The notes beneath the pieces were generated by a model, which was given only the letters and a program-made list of their open reading frames with translations, ran no database searches and was not told the DNA's origin. The position numbers were made by a program, and so were the translations under genes. A stretch of DNA of 64,000 nt from positions 4,154,001-4,218,000 of the forward strand of contig CAWAAR010000003.1 in the NCBI GenBank assembly GCA_963780135.1, given 5' to 3'. Origin of the DNA: Clostridium_AM sp963780135 (GTDB lineage Bacteria > Bacillota > Clostridia > Clostridiales > Clostridiaceae). Below are positions 9,136-17,915 of this stretch, piece by piece (positions within the stretch are counted from its first letter, which is position 1; each line of letters begins with the position of its first letter).

Positions 9136-10068
9136 CTATCTCTTTCCACCATCAACTCTTATTCTTGGATCTGCTAGTGCATAAAGAATATCTACTATAA
9201 GAAGTGCAACTATATATAGTGCAGCATAAAAAATAGTCATTCCCATAATCATGGTAAAATCTCTATTATTTATACTTGTTACAAAGTTTGATCCAAGTCC
9301 TGGTATTGAAAAAATAGTTTCTATAACAAAGGAACCTGTAAGTATTGCTGCTATCTGTGGTCCTAATATTGTTATAGCTGGAAGTATAGCATTTCTTATT
9401 ATATGCTTCCATATTAAATTAAAATCTGATACACCCTTAGCTCTAGCTGTAAGTACATAATCTTGTCCTATTACTTCTAAGCAACTTGTTCTCATATACC
9501 TTGCATAAGTTGCAAGAGCTGCAAAACTCAAAGCAATAGACGGTAATATTGAATACTTGAATCCACCCCAACCTGTAGTTGGTAATAGTGTTGTTTTAAC
9601 TGTAAGGAAATACTGAAGTAGTGCCGCTAGTACAAAACTAGGTATAGATACTCCTAAAAGTGCTATAAATATGACCACATAATCTGGACTTTTATTTCTG
9701 TTAAAGGCTGCAATAACGCCTAAAGTTATGCCTATAACAAACCCCATAGCAATTGCCTGCACTCCAATACGTCCTGTTACTGGCAGCTGATCTATTATTG
9801 TATCTTTAACATCTCTACCTGGATTTGTAAGCGATTGACCAAAATCACCTTTTACTAAATTTTTCAAATAAACCACATACTGCTGTGACACAGGCTTATT
9901 TAATCCATACTTAGCATAATAATTAGCTTTTACCTCAGCAGGAAGTTCTCGTGCTAAACTAGCTAAAGGGTCTCCTGGCATAGCATGCATTAATACAAAA
10001 GTAACTGTTATAACTACCCATAATGTTATAACCATATACCCTATTCTTTTTAGAATAAATTTAAGCAT
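9136..10068 (-). CDS. oppB: Oligopeptide ABC transporter permease OppB
   Basis: This 310-residue permease has an N-terminal helix (LKFILKRIGYMVITLWVVITVTF reads as the first membrane span) and the family segment HAMPGDPL. The EAA loop is RAKGVSDFNLIWKHIIRNA. It pairs with OppC. ATG 10068 follows GGAGG. It is separated from oppA by about 280 bp, so oppA may be made in excess over the membrane parts, as is usual for peptide binding proteins. Confidence 0.92.
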   Translation of the reverse strand: MLKFILKRIGYMVITLWVVITVTFVLMHAMPGDPLASLARELPAEVKANYYAKYGLNKPVSQQYVVYLKNLVKGDFGQSLTNPGRDVKDTIIDQLPVTGRIGVQAIAMGFVIGITLGVIAAFNRNKSPDYVVIFIALLGVSIPSFVLAALLQYFLTVKTTLLPTTGWGGFKYSILPSIALSFAALATYARYMRTSCLEVIGQDYVLTARAKGVSDFNLIWKHIIRNAILPAITILGPQIAAILTGSFVIETIFSIPGLGSNFVTSINNRDFTMIMGMTIFYAALYIVALLIVDILYALADPRIRVDGGKR

Positions 10069-10191
10069 TTTTTACCTCCATGCAAATTATAAAATAAAGT
10101 ATAAAAAATTTATTCAATCAACGTATGTAAAATAGCTCTCATTTTTACAATTAAAGATTAATATCTTACTCTGTGATAGAATACTATTATT

Positions 10192-10286
10192 TAAGATTCA
10201 AGTGGAGAGTAAATGTTTATATATTATTTAATGCTCAACTTATTGCTATTCTAATTTATATCCACACACTAACTCCACTTAAATCA
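10192..10286. repeat. Spaced inverted repeat between oppA and oppB
   Basis: GATTCAAGTGGAG and the near-complement CTCCACTTAAATC flank about 65 AT-rich bases in the oppA-oppB gap. On the minus strand this would form a long hairpin after oppA. It could limit read-through or protect the oppA transcript end; no U-tract makes it a clear terminator. Confidence 0.3.
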
Positions 10287-10347
10287 AATTTTACTTTATT
10301 TTACTTGAATTTTTTATCCTATCTACCTATCTAGTTAGAATTTGGAT

Positions 10348-12033
10348 TTACTTAGAATCTCTTCCTACAGTATAAGCGTATTTAAATTCAACTGATGAAC
10401 CATATGTTGGAAACTGTACATCTTTAACACATTTCTTAACATAAAATGTTTTTAATCTATAATCTTCAGGAGCAAGTGGCGCTTCATCAGCTACAAGTAT
10501 TTTTTCTGCTTCTTTAAATGCTTCAAATCTAACCTTTTGGTCCATAGTTTTTGATGCTTTATCTATAAGTTCATCATATTTTGCATTTGACCAACTAGTA
10601 TGATTCATATCTGAATTTGATGACATCCACATATCAAACATTGTCATAGGGTCATTGTAATCACCAGACCAAGCCATAGCTGCCATCTGATAATGCCCTT
10701 GTCTTGTTTTGTCTTGGAATATTGCCCAATCCATATAATCTATTTTTATTTTACATCCTAAAACCTTCTCTAAATTTTGCTGTTTATACTCTTCCCTCTG
10801 CTTTTCGTTAGAATCCGTTGCTGATGCAGTTATAGTAACAGTAACTTTTGATGGATCTGTATCCATTCCTAATTCTTTCAAACCTTCCACAAATAGTTCT
10901 TTAGGATCCTTTACTTCTTCTTTTACTTTTTTAAGAGGTTCTTCTCCAGCTTTTTTTCTAAATTCCTCATCTCCTATTTGCATTCCAGGAGGACACCATG
11001 CATAAAATGCTCTTCTTGTTTTTGGATATAATGTTTTTTCCTGACCTTCTCTGTTGATTGCTAAGGAAAATGCTCTTCTTACTTTAGAGTTTGAAAATAA
11101 TTTCTCTTTAGTATTAAAGAAAGTAAAATCTGTACTTGGATCTGTTCCTGTTACATGTTCTAAATCTTTTTTAGTATCTAATTTCTCAAGCCACTCTTTC
11201 TTCTCTACTTCAGCTTCATCAATAGAACCATTATACATTTCGTTCATTCTAGCTTGGGTATCTGCTATTATTTTTAAATGTACTTTATCTGCTTTAACTT
11301 TATTTTTATCCCAGTAATTTGGATTTTTTTCTAATTCCATTTTACTCTTATGAACCCAACTTTTAACTACAAAAGGACCAGAACAAATGGTATTAGCTTC
11401 TGAACCATATTTATCCCCATTCTTCTCAATTACATCCTTTCTTTCAGGCACAAATACTCTAAAATAAGTTGTACTCAAAAAATAAGCACAAGGACTTCCA
11501 AGCTTTATTTCCAAAGTTTTATCATCTAAAGCTTTTACACCTACATCTTCAGCTTTACCTTGTCCTTTATTGTATTCCTTTGCTCCCTTTATTGGATAAA
11601 GCATATACGAATATTCCGCTGCGGTATCAGGATTTAACGTTCTCTTTACTGAATACTCATAATCTTGTGCTTTTACTTCCTGCCCATCTGACCATTTATT
11701 GCTTCGTAATTTAAATGTCCAGGTAAGTCCATCTTCAGATGTTTTCCAGCTTTCAGCTCCTGCTGGTTTAACAACATCTTTATCATTTACCATTTCAGAT
11801 CTAGTTAAAGCTTCCTGTGTATCTGTTATAACTATATTGCTATATCTGTCTGTACATCTTGATGGATCTATTGACTTCGGTTCATCTCTTAGACTAATAT
11901 TTAAATATTGATCCTTATCTGCTTTTCCACTTGATCCTTGTGTCTCTTGACTAGCCCCTCCACATCCAACAAATCCAGTAGTTGATACTATCATTGCTGT
12001 TAATAAAAATGTCATTAATCTTTTACTCTTCAC
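10348..12033 (-). CDS. oppA: Oligopeptide-binding lipoprotein OppA
   Basis: The 561 residues begin with a lipoprotein signal (MKSKRLMTFLLTAMIVSTTG) and lipobox FVGC, so Cys24 would be acylated and the protein anchored outside the membrane. The rest is a solute-binding protein family 5 fold, with the characteristic segment VKAQDYEYSVKRTLNP and later LAINREGQEKTLYP. It captures peptides for OppBC. The first gene of the operon, it has its own sigma-A-like promoter at 12189-12217. The N-terminal glycine/serine-rich linker is typical of lipoproteins. Confidence 0.92.
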   Translation of the reverse strand: MKSKRLMTFLLTAMIVSTTGFVGCGGASQETQGSSGKADKDQYLNISLRDEPKSIDPSRCTDRYSNIVITDTQEALTRSEMVNDKDVVKPAGAESWKTSEDGLTWTFKLRSNKWSDGQEVKAQDYEYSVKRTLNPDTAAEYSYMLYPIKGAKEYNKGQGKAEDVGVKALDDKTLEIKLGSPCAYFLSTTYFRVFVPERKDVIEKNGDKYGSEANTICSGPFVVKSWVHKSKMELEKNPNYWDKNKVKADKVHLKIIADTQARMNEMYNGSIDEAEVEKKEWLEKLDTKKDLEHVTGTDPSTDFTFFNTKEKLFSNSKVRRAFSLAINREGQEKTLYPKTRRAFYAWCPPGMQIGDEEFRKKAGEEPLKKVKEEVKDPKELFVEGLKELGMDTDPSKVTVTITASATDSNEKQREEYKQQNLEKVLGCKIKIDYMDWAIFQDKTRQGHYQMAAMAWSGDYNDPMTMFDMWMSSNSDMNHTSWSNAKYDELIDKASKTMDQKVRFEAFKEAEKILVADEAPLAPEDYRLKTFYVKKCVKDVQFPTYGSSVEFKYAYTVGRDSK

Positions 12034-12188
12034 TTTTATTCCCCCTTATTTAAATTGTAAATATGAAATTTAAATAGTTCCCTATATAATTTTAAAAACA
12101 TTATATTTTTAAAATTTTATTATGCAATCAGTTTAAAATATTCAAAATAAACAATTTTCAGTAAATTCCAGTTGTACTTGTACTTAGC

Positions 12189-12217
12189 ATTTTAACATTG
12201 TTACCATTTTTTGTAAA
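12189..12217 (-). promoter_or_regulatory. Sigma-A-type promoter of the opp operon
   Basis: On the minus strand, TTTACA (12217-12212) and TAAAAT (12194-12189) are separated by 17 bp. They lie about 155 bp upstream of the oppA start, leaving a long leader. Confidence 0.55.
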
Positions 12218-12290
12218 GTTTATAAATATTTTATAATTATGTTTTTGTATATAATTTACTTATATTTCACACACATTTTATACAAACAAA

Positions 12291-12352
12291 TTATTGAATT
12301 AAAAAATAACATATAAAATTACTATTTAATTCAATAATTTTATATGTTATTT
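12291..12352. repeat. Interleaved, mutually exclusive hairpins
   Basis: Arm A (12291-12303) is a perfect complement of A' (12325-12337), and arm B (12304-12321) is a perfect complement of B' (12335-12352). The arrangement is A-B-A'-B', with A' and B' sharing three bases, so only one hairpin can form fully at a time. Confidence 0.5.
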
Positions 12353-12373
12353 AAATTTTAAAACTTTATACTA

Positions 12374-12425
12374 TTTAATTTAGAAATTACTTTCTAATTT
12401 TTTATAAAGTGATTTCTAAATTAAA
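12374..12425. terminator. Long hairpin after the cell-wall hydrolase gene
   Basis: Arms 12374-12393 and 12406-12425 pair over 20 bp with one mismatch around a 12-base AT loop. It lies about 107 bp after the stop of the minus-strand hydrolase gene. The U-tract is weak, so it may be a terminator together with the hairpins at 12291-12352. Confidence 0.4.
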
Positions 12426-12531
12426 GTAAGCTTCACTTATGGCTATTTAACCAAATATAACTTAATTCTCTCTTTTACTTTTTATCTACTTTTCCAATTC
12501 TTCACCTAAACCTAAGAATCACTTAATATTT

Positions 12532-14796
12532 TTACTTTGAATATCTATTAATCCAATTAATTATGTCTTTTATAACGTAATCAGGAATATTAGCAGCTTT
12601 TCCATACTCTGATGGAGTTTTATCTTTTGTTTCTATAAAAAAGTGATTTAACTTATCATAAGAATTATAGTCTACATTTTCTTTATTTTTTAATATGTTT
12701 TTCCACTTATCTAAATTAGAAACATCCACTTGATAATCCATCTTTCCTTGAAGAATAAGCAACGGAGCTTTTATATTTACAGCATCATTTACTTGAGTGG
12801 AATTTTTCACACTTAACCAATAATGTGGATATGCACCAAAAATTGGTGTATTTTCAGGCATATTTCCGGGAAAGTCCTTATTATTCTTTACTAAATCATA
12901 TAAACCTTGTATAGATTTTAACTGTTCCTCAGTCATACCTCCTATGGAATTTAAATATTTACTTTGCTCTAAAAATGTATCCAAAAAATCTACTGGTCCA
13001 GCCATCATTATTCCTCCAGCTGCTCCATTATTACCACAATCTTTTATTATTGTTGATGTAAGCATTGCTCCCTGGCTATGTCCTAGAACAAAAACCTTAT
13101 TGGAATCAATACCTTCAGTTTTCTTTAATAAACTTACAGCATCTACTGCATCATTTACTGTTTCTTTATTTAAATCAATTTTTGTATCTATTAAACTTAG
13201 GCAGCCATATTCTTTTGCTCTTTTATCATAACGCAACACTGCAATTCCCTTTGAAGCAAGTCCTGCCGATATATCTCTAAATACCTTTGTATCTCCATAA
13301 GTTTCGTCTTTATCACTGGCACCACTGCCATGAACCAGTACCACTGCTGGAAATGGACCATTTCCTTTAGGTGTACTTAATACTCCAGATAGTTTATATT
13401 TCCCATCACCTACCACTACATTTTTTTCAGTAAAGTTATCCATATTTGCATAGGTTGGAAGCTTATATTTGCTCTCAGATGGAGTAGGTTCAGATGCAAA
13501 ATCATATATTTGTCCATCCTTGTCATATTTTATTTTTATATCTATAGTTGTAGGGTGCCCTTCTACTTTGTAAGTTAATGTGATCATATTTCCAAGTGCT
13601 TCCTCTTCCTGTTTTATATTTACAGGCTTTGTATCCACTCCCTTAAAGCTCAAACTAGAAAAGTAATTTTTCATTATACTTTCTCCACTTTCTGACTTTA
13701 AATCACCACTTAATTGTGCCATAGCTTCATCTATATTCTTATTTAATAAATAATTTACAAAGTTTTCAGCTTTAACTTTTAAATCTTCAGACAAATTTGT
13801 ATCTTCATTAGAACTTAAAACATTTTGTACATTTTTTGAAACTGCACCTTCTCCTCCAAGTATTATAATTTTTTTAAACTTTTTATTTTTTATATATTCT
13901 TTAAGATTACTAACATTATTTCCATCTGTTATTATTATAGGTGCTTTAAACTTAGCTGCAAGCGCAGTTCCTGAAAGTGCATCAGGGAAAGCTTCTCCAC
14001 TGGCAATTACTAAATTTTCTAAGTTTTCATCAAAGTTTTTACATATATTCATAGAAGTTTCATATCTATCTTTACCTTCTATTCTTACTACATCCTTTGA
14101 TATTTCTTTTAATTTATCCTCTATACTACTACTTATGGAACTACTTCCTCCTACAATATATACTTTAGACGGCTTAATTTCTTTTATTTTTTCTTCTACC
14201 TCATTTGGCAAGCTTCCAGAAGGAGTTATAAAAATAGGATATCCTTTATATGCTGCTATACTAGATATACTTAAAGCATCTGGGAAATTCTCACCATTCG
14301 CTATAACTATAGTAGTACCTTCTTTTACATTTACTTTATCTATTATTTTTAAGTTAGTTTGGTATCTGTCTTTTCCACCTAACCTTACTATTTTATTAAA
14401 ACCTTTTTCTTTAAAATGCTGTTCAAATCCAACATTTACAGAAGCTTCTCCTCCTAAAACATATATAGTTCCATCTTTCTTTAAATGATTTTCAATATAA
14501 TTTAAAGTTTTACCACTATTTTGTATGTCTTCGCCTACAAGCATTACAGGAGATGATTCACCCCCTTGAAGACAACTACTTGAAAGTGCATCTGCAAAAC
14601 CTTCTCCACTGGTTACAATAACACTATCTAACTCACCTGATTGTAAATAATCAGCTATATTAGTAGAAGTTTCATATCTATCCTTACCACTAAGTCTCTC
14701 CACACTAAGGCTTTCATCTGCATAAACTGAAGAAGATAAAAAAGTACATGCTACAATGGCTAAAATAACACTTAATCTAGTATTTTTATTCAACAT
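12532..14796 (-). CDS. Secreted cell-wall-anchored alpha/beta hydrolase with CWB2 repeats
   Basis: The 754-residue protein starts with a signal peptide (about 1-26, ending SSVYA). Three cell-wall-binding type 2 repeats (PF04122-like) cover residues 32-330. Each opens with a LxGKDRYET/QT motif and carries SGE-FADALS-like and VLGGE/VGG turns. A DUF3887-like domain follows (about 342-430; AENFVNYLLNKNIDEA), then an alpha/beta hydrolase of the dienelactone/prolyl-oligopeptidase type (about 455-750) with oxyanion VHGSGASD and nucleophile elbow GHSQGA. CWB2 repeats anchor proteins to anionic wall polymers in clostridia. The enzyme should work at the cell surface, probably as an esterase; the substrate is unknown. 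Confidence 0.85.
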   Translation of the reverse strand: MLNKNTRLSVILAIVACTFLSSSVYADESLSVERLSGKDRYETSTNIADYLQSGELDSVIVTSGEGFADALSSSCLQGGESSPVMLVGEDIQNSGKTLNYIENHLKKDGTIYVLGGEASVNVGFEQHFKEKGFNKIVRLGGKDRYQTNLKIIDKVNVKEGTTIVIANGENFPDALSISSIAAYKGYPIFITPSGSLPNEVEEKIKEIKPSKVYIVGGSSSISSSIEDKLKEISKDVVRIEGKDRYETSMNICKNFDENLENLVIASGEAFPDALSGTALAAKFKAPIIITDGNNVSNLKEYIKNKKFKKIIILGGEGAVSKNVQNVLSSNEDTNLSEDLKVKAENFVNYLLNKNIDEAMAQLSGDLKSESGESIMKNYFSSLSFKGVDTKPVNIKQEEEALGNMITLTYKVEGHPTTIDIKIKYDKDGQIYDFASEPTPSESKYKLPTYANMDNFTEKNVVVGDGKYKLSGVLSTPKGNGPFPAVVLVHGSGASDKDETYGDTKVFRDISAGLASKGIAVLRYDKRAKEYGCLSLIDTKIDLNKETVNDAVDAVSLLKKTEGIDSNKVFVLGHSQGAMLTSTIIKDCGNNGAAGGIMMAGPVDFLDTFLEQSKYLNSIGGMTEEQLKSIQGLYDLVKNNKDFPGNMPENTPIFGAYPHYWLSVKNSTQVNDAVNIKAPLLILQGKMDYQVDVSNLDKWKNILKNKENVDYNSYDKLNHFFIETKDKTPSEYGKAANIPDYVIKDIINWINRYSK

Positions 14797-14821
14797 AATA
14801 AAATCTCCTTTATATTAGTTA

Positions 14822-14850
14822 TATCTGTTATACATTAATTATAACAGATA
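14822..14850. promoter_or_regulatory. Dyad just upstream of the cell-wall hydrolase gene
   Basis: TATCTGTTATA and TATAACAGATA form perfect 11-bp arms around a 7-base loop, 25 bp upstream of the start codon. It could be an operator or a leader hairpin controlling access to the nearby GGAG site. Confidence 0.35.
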
Positions 14851-15010
14851 CTTTATAAAAAGCAATACGTTAAAGCCTTCAGTTATAACTAACTATACCG
14901 AAAACTTTAAAGTACTAATTTTAATTTATAGACCAGCTGCTATTCATATTAATATTTATACAAACCATAAACTCATATAATTTGACTAATGAATCTTTTA
15001 TTAGAAACTG

Positions 15011-15934
15011 TTAATTGGTAAATTCATCTAAAGTTTTAAATTCATAACCTCTACTCTTCCACTCCTTAATTAAGCTATCTAAAATATTCGCATTAGTTTT
15101 AGACATAGCATGAAGTAAACAAATCATACCACTACGAGTATTTTTCAAAAGGGCCACTTTAGAAGTTTCAGGATCAGGCTGTTTATTTGCATTGAAATCT
15201 TGATGTGCAAGAGCAAAAAACATGGATTTATAGCCAAGCTTTTGAGTATAATAAAGTGATAATTCACTAAAAGTGCCTTCTGGTGGTCTGAAGTATTTTG
15301 ACATTTTACAACCAGGAATGCTATTTACTGCAGATTCTACTCCAGTAATTTCATCATCAAAAGCTTTTTCATTTTTAAATGTAGGCATAGATTTATGGTG
15401 TACAGAATGATTACCTATTATATGACCCTCGCTACTCATTCTTTTTAATAAATTAGTATCTGGAACACCTTTAAAGCTGCCAGTTACATAGGGTTTAGTT
15501 ACAAAAAAAGCTGCATGCACGTTATTTGCCTTTAGAGTGTCTAAAATACTCGCAGTATATCCATTTTCATAGCCCTCATCAAAAGTAAGATAAATAACTT
15601 TCTTTGAAGTATCCCCAAAACCATACCCTTTATATTTTGATAATAAGGCTGCACTATCCCTTGATGAATACAACCATGACCATGATATAGCTTTAGTACT
15701 AAGTGATGAAGTATCCGGTAACACTAAAGGAGTAAATGATTTTGACTTTAGTTTAGGTTCTAATGTAACAGCTGCCTTAGGCGCTTCTGTAGGCTTTTTA
15801 TTATTAGCGTTATTATTATCTGAAGCAATGTTCTGCTTATTGTTCTCATTTTGGATTATATTTTCCTTTGATCCTCCACAACCTGAAAAAATCAAAGCCA
15901 AAGCTATACATAAAGCTAAATTCTTTTTAATCAA
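15011..15934 (-). CDS. pdaA: PdaA-like polysaccharide deacetylase, predicted lipoprotein
   Basis: I place the start at TTG 15934, behind GGAGG eight bases upstream. This gives a clean lipoprotein signal (MIKKNLALCIALALIFSGC, Cys19). The frame stays open 195 bp further up and would add another hydrophobic segment, but without a ribosome site. A NodB-type domain follows a low-complexity Asn/Lys/Pro linker: the metal/catalytic segment is YLTFDEGYENGYT, with HSVHH as zinc ligands and FRPPEGTFSE. The preceding SWSWLYSS and the overall order match PdaA of Bacillus, which deacetylates N-acetylmuramic acid on the way to the spore cortex delta-lactam. Lipid anchoring differs from the Bacillus protein. 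Confidence 0.75.
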   Translation of the reverse strand: MIKKNLALCIALALIFSGCGGSKENIIQNENNKQNIASDNNNANNKKPTEAPKAAVTLEPKLKSKSFTPLVLPDTSSLSTKAISWSWLYSSRDSAALLSKYKGYGFGDTSKKVIYLTFDEGYENGYTASILDTLKANNVHAAFFVTKPYVTGSFKGVPDTNLLKRMSSEGHIIGNHSVHHKSMPTFKNEKAFDDEITGVESAVNSIPGCKMSKYFRPPEGTFSELSLYYTQKLGYKSMFFALAHQDFNANKQPDPETSKVALLKNTRSGMICLLHAMSKTNANILDSLIKEWKSRGYEFKTLDEFTN

Positions 15935-16333
15935 TTTTATACCTCCAAACTCATTAATTTTATTCATCCAATCTACACCAGAGCATCTTAAATAAACTAA
16001 AAGCCTACTTAAAAATCCATGTTTATGAAAAACTATTTTCCATATAAGAACAACTGATGCTATTGGAATTGTCAACGAAATTAATATAAATATTAGCACT
16101 CCAATTAAGCTTGGTAGTAAAAATATCAATATTTTTTATCAAACTTTTATTCATTTTTCTTTTTCATTTTAATTATACACTTTTTTACATAAATTTCCAC
16201 AATTTATTAATATTAAATTCTACTATATGTATTATGTGTGCTACATTAAGTGTTTCTATTTGGTAATTAAAATAAAAACGCTATCAGATTTATTAAAGTT
16301 TAACAAATTTGATAGTGTTCTCTTCTAATTTTA
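15935..16333. other. Intergenic stretch upstream of pdaA
   Basis: It contains an open, hydrophobic in-frame extension of pdaA (15935-16129, minus, TTG initiator directly after a stop) without a ribosome site, and the terminator of the upstream gene at 16278-16319. I see no separate gene. Confidence 0.45.
16278..16319 (-). terminator. Terminator of the staygreen-family gene
   Basis: Read on the minus strand, AACACTATCA pairs with TGATAGCGTT (one G-U or mismatch) with further inner pairing, followed by TTTATTTTAATT. It begins just after the stop of the gene ending at 16334. Confidence 0.6.
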
Positions 16334-16780
16334 TTATAAATAATCCTTAGGAGTGCCAAAATATTTAACCCCATTAAATTCTGGATATATGGAATTAAAA
16401 TAAACTATTATTTTAGAATCCTTTAACATTGGGTGTATTTCTAAAAACTTTCTATCACCATAGCAAATTGCCTCCAATGCCAATGGTAATTCCCTTACAA
16501 AAATTTTATATCTTAAAGCTGCTATATCCTTATTCTTTTCCCCACCAACATAACAAAAAGCGTTTAAAACATATTGATTATTTATAAATTTCCATTCTGC
16601 TAATACTTCATCTCTCTCCGATGTTATGTTTTCATAAGCATAGGTTAAACCTATTACTAAAAAGAGCTGTGCTGTCTTATCTGAATGAGTTAACGTATAT
16701 CTTCTTGGTATAATTGGCTTTACGCTAGTAACTCCATTTTCAAACTTAACAGAAAGCTTTTCTGTATTTAACTTTTTCAC
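16334..16780 (-). CDS. Staygreen-family protein
   Basis: The 148 residues read through as one domain, with the family-like opening LNTEKLSVKFENGVT, then PIIPRRYTLTHSDKTAQLFL and FVRELPLALEAICYGDR. I recognise this as the bacterial branch of the staygreen family (PF12638), whose plant members remove magnesium from chlorophyll a. No pigment pathway is nearby and the organism looks non-photosynthetic, so the bacterial function is open. Start ATG 16780 follows AGGAAGG. It is monocistronic, with its own terminator. Confidence 0.7.
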   Translation of the reverse strand: MKKLNTEKLSVKFENGVTSVKPIIPRRYTLTHSDKTAQLFLVIGLTYAYENITSERDEVLAEWKFINNQYVLNAFCYVGGEKNKDIAALRYKIFVRELPLALEAICYGDRKFLEIHPMLKDSKIIVYFNSIYPEFNGVKYFGTPKDYL

Positions 16781-16925
16781 ATTGATCCTTCCTTTAAATA
16801 AATCTCTTTATCCATAATATTAAATATATCCTTAATTGTGATTATTTTTCTTTAGAAGCACACTATCAATCTTTGTCAATTTTAATCACCAAATATGCAG
16901 TAATAGGTTTCTATCTATGTATATA

Positions 16926-16961
16926 AAAAATAGCCATAACTAACTATTACAGCTATTTTTA
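16926..16961 (-). terminator. Terminator after the TIR-like gene
   Basis: On the minus strand AAAATAGCTGTAA pairs with TTATGGCTATTTT around a short loop and is followed by TTTATATAC. It lies about 100 bp after the stop at 17060. Confidence 0.5.
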
Positions 16962-17059
16962 AAATAATTCTATTATTAAGTAATTCCTAACTTCACATAA
17001 ATTTCTCATGCACTACTTATAAAATTAATGATTAGGATGATCAAATATTACTTAACAAT

Positions 17060-17686
17060 TTAACATCCAGGTTCAGTTTCTTCAGTATATTTACTCCTTA
17101 CCTGTCCTACCCAATCTACGAAAGTTTCTTTCCAAAATACGCTGTCAAAAAAGTCCTTAATAGTTTGATTATCTTTTAAACTAAATCTAATTATATTAAA
17201 TGGAGCAGCACCTTGCTCAAGTATTCCACCAAATACAGCATTTGTACTAACGCCCTCTTCTACTAAAAGCATTAATGGAAGTCCCTGCTGATACGCCATA
17301 GAAGGTTCAATTTGTAGATAAGGACTAGTTAACCAAAAATCATCAAATTGTTCTTCTTGAGCAGTTCCTGGTTTTGATACAGCTTTCGTAACAAAACTAC
17401 GGCGAAATGCAATTGCCATACATCCATAGCTGCTGAACATCATTCTTCTTATTGAAGTTAATGGTGTTTCTGTATATTGATCAGACCTACCAAGTGTACG
17501 TGGGAAGAGTAAAGTTGCTCTAATTCTCTCAACTACATTATTAAGAAATATATTTTGCAAGTCATTATAAGGTGTGGCATAACTTAAAAACACAGGAATT
17601 CTAAATAATGGATCGCTAGTTTGTTTAATTAACTCACTGCAAATCAAATCTTTTGTTTGATTAGTGCTTTCAATAATATTAATCAT
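17060..17686 (-). CDS. Conserved protein with TIR/nucleoside-deoxyribosyltransferase-like pattern
   Basis: This 208-residue protein was not recognised with certainty. The order of segments suggests a flavodoxin-like alpha/beta fold of the TIR or deoxyribosyltransferase kind. An opening strand is VFLSYATPYND, then comes the second strand with LLFPRTLGRSD. The third is MMFSSYGCMAIAFRRS, followed by an acidic helix-strand IEPSMAYQQGLPLMLLVEEG. The E...A...G.P pattern resembles the segment that in those families carries the catalytic glutamate or contacts the nucleotide. ATG 17686 has a GGGGG ribosome site. It is monocistronic and divergent from an AraC gene. A role in nucleotide cleavage or signalling is inference only. 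Confidence 0.45.
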   Translation of the reverse strand: MINIIESTNQTKDLICSELIKQTSDPLFRIPVFLSYATPYNDLQNIFLNNVVERIRATLLFPRTLGRSDQYTETPLTSIRRMMFSSYGCMAIAFRRSFVTKAVSKPGTAQEEQFDDFWLTSPYLQIEPSMAYQQGLPLMLLVEEGVSTNAVFGGILEQGAAPFNIIRFSLKDNQTIKDFFDSVFWKETFVDWVGQVRSKYTEETEPGC

Positions 17687-17840
17687 ACTTTTATCCCCCT
17701 TTCAATATACAGTATGAATAATTTAATATAAATGTTATAGTAAATCTATAAATATTTAAATTAGTGTATTTTAAATTATATGATCAAATTATTCTTAACT
17801 TAAAACATATTTTATCTGTACAATTCAAACAAATTATTGG

Positions 17841-17870
17841 TTGACACTAGCAAATGGGATAAAATATACT
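17841..17870 (+). promoter_or_regulatory. Sigma-A-type promoter of the araC-type gene
   Basis: TTGACA (17841-17846) and TATACT (17865-17870) are separated by 18 bp, ending 45 bp before the start codon. Confidence 0.6.
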
Positions 17871-17915
17871 ATGCTTAATAATAGAAAAAATGCTTTTTTA
17901 TAGATTGGAGACATT

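Larger units (their letters stand above)
12034..12531. other. 498-bp intergenic region with oppA promoter and tandem hairpins
   Basis: No gene is visible. It holds a promoter for oppA (12189-12217), a pair of overlapping, mutually exclusive hairpins (12291-12352), and a 20-bp-arm hairpin (12374-12425). The hairpins lie upstream of the promoter, directly after the stop of the preceding minus-strand gene, so they most likely end that gene's transcript. Confidence 0.6.

Noticed and set aside
12034..12531. Possible riboswitch or T-box in front of oppA
   Set aside because: The hairpins lie upstream of the oppA promoter, and no T-box or known riboswitch core could be found in the 150-base leader.
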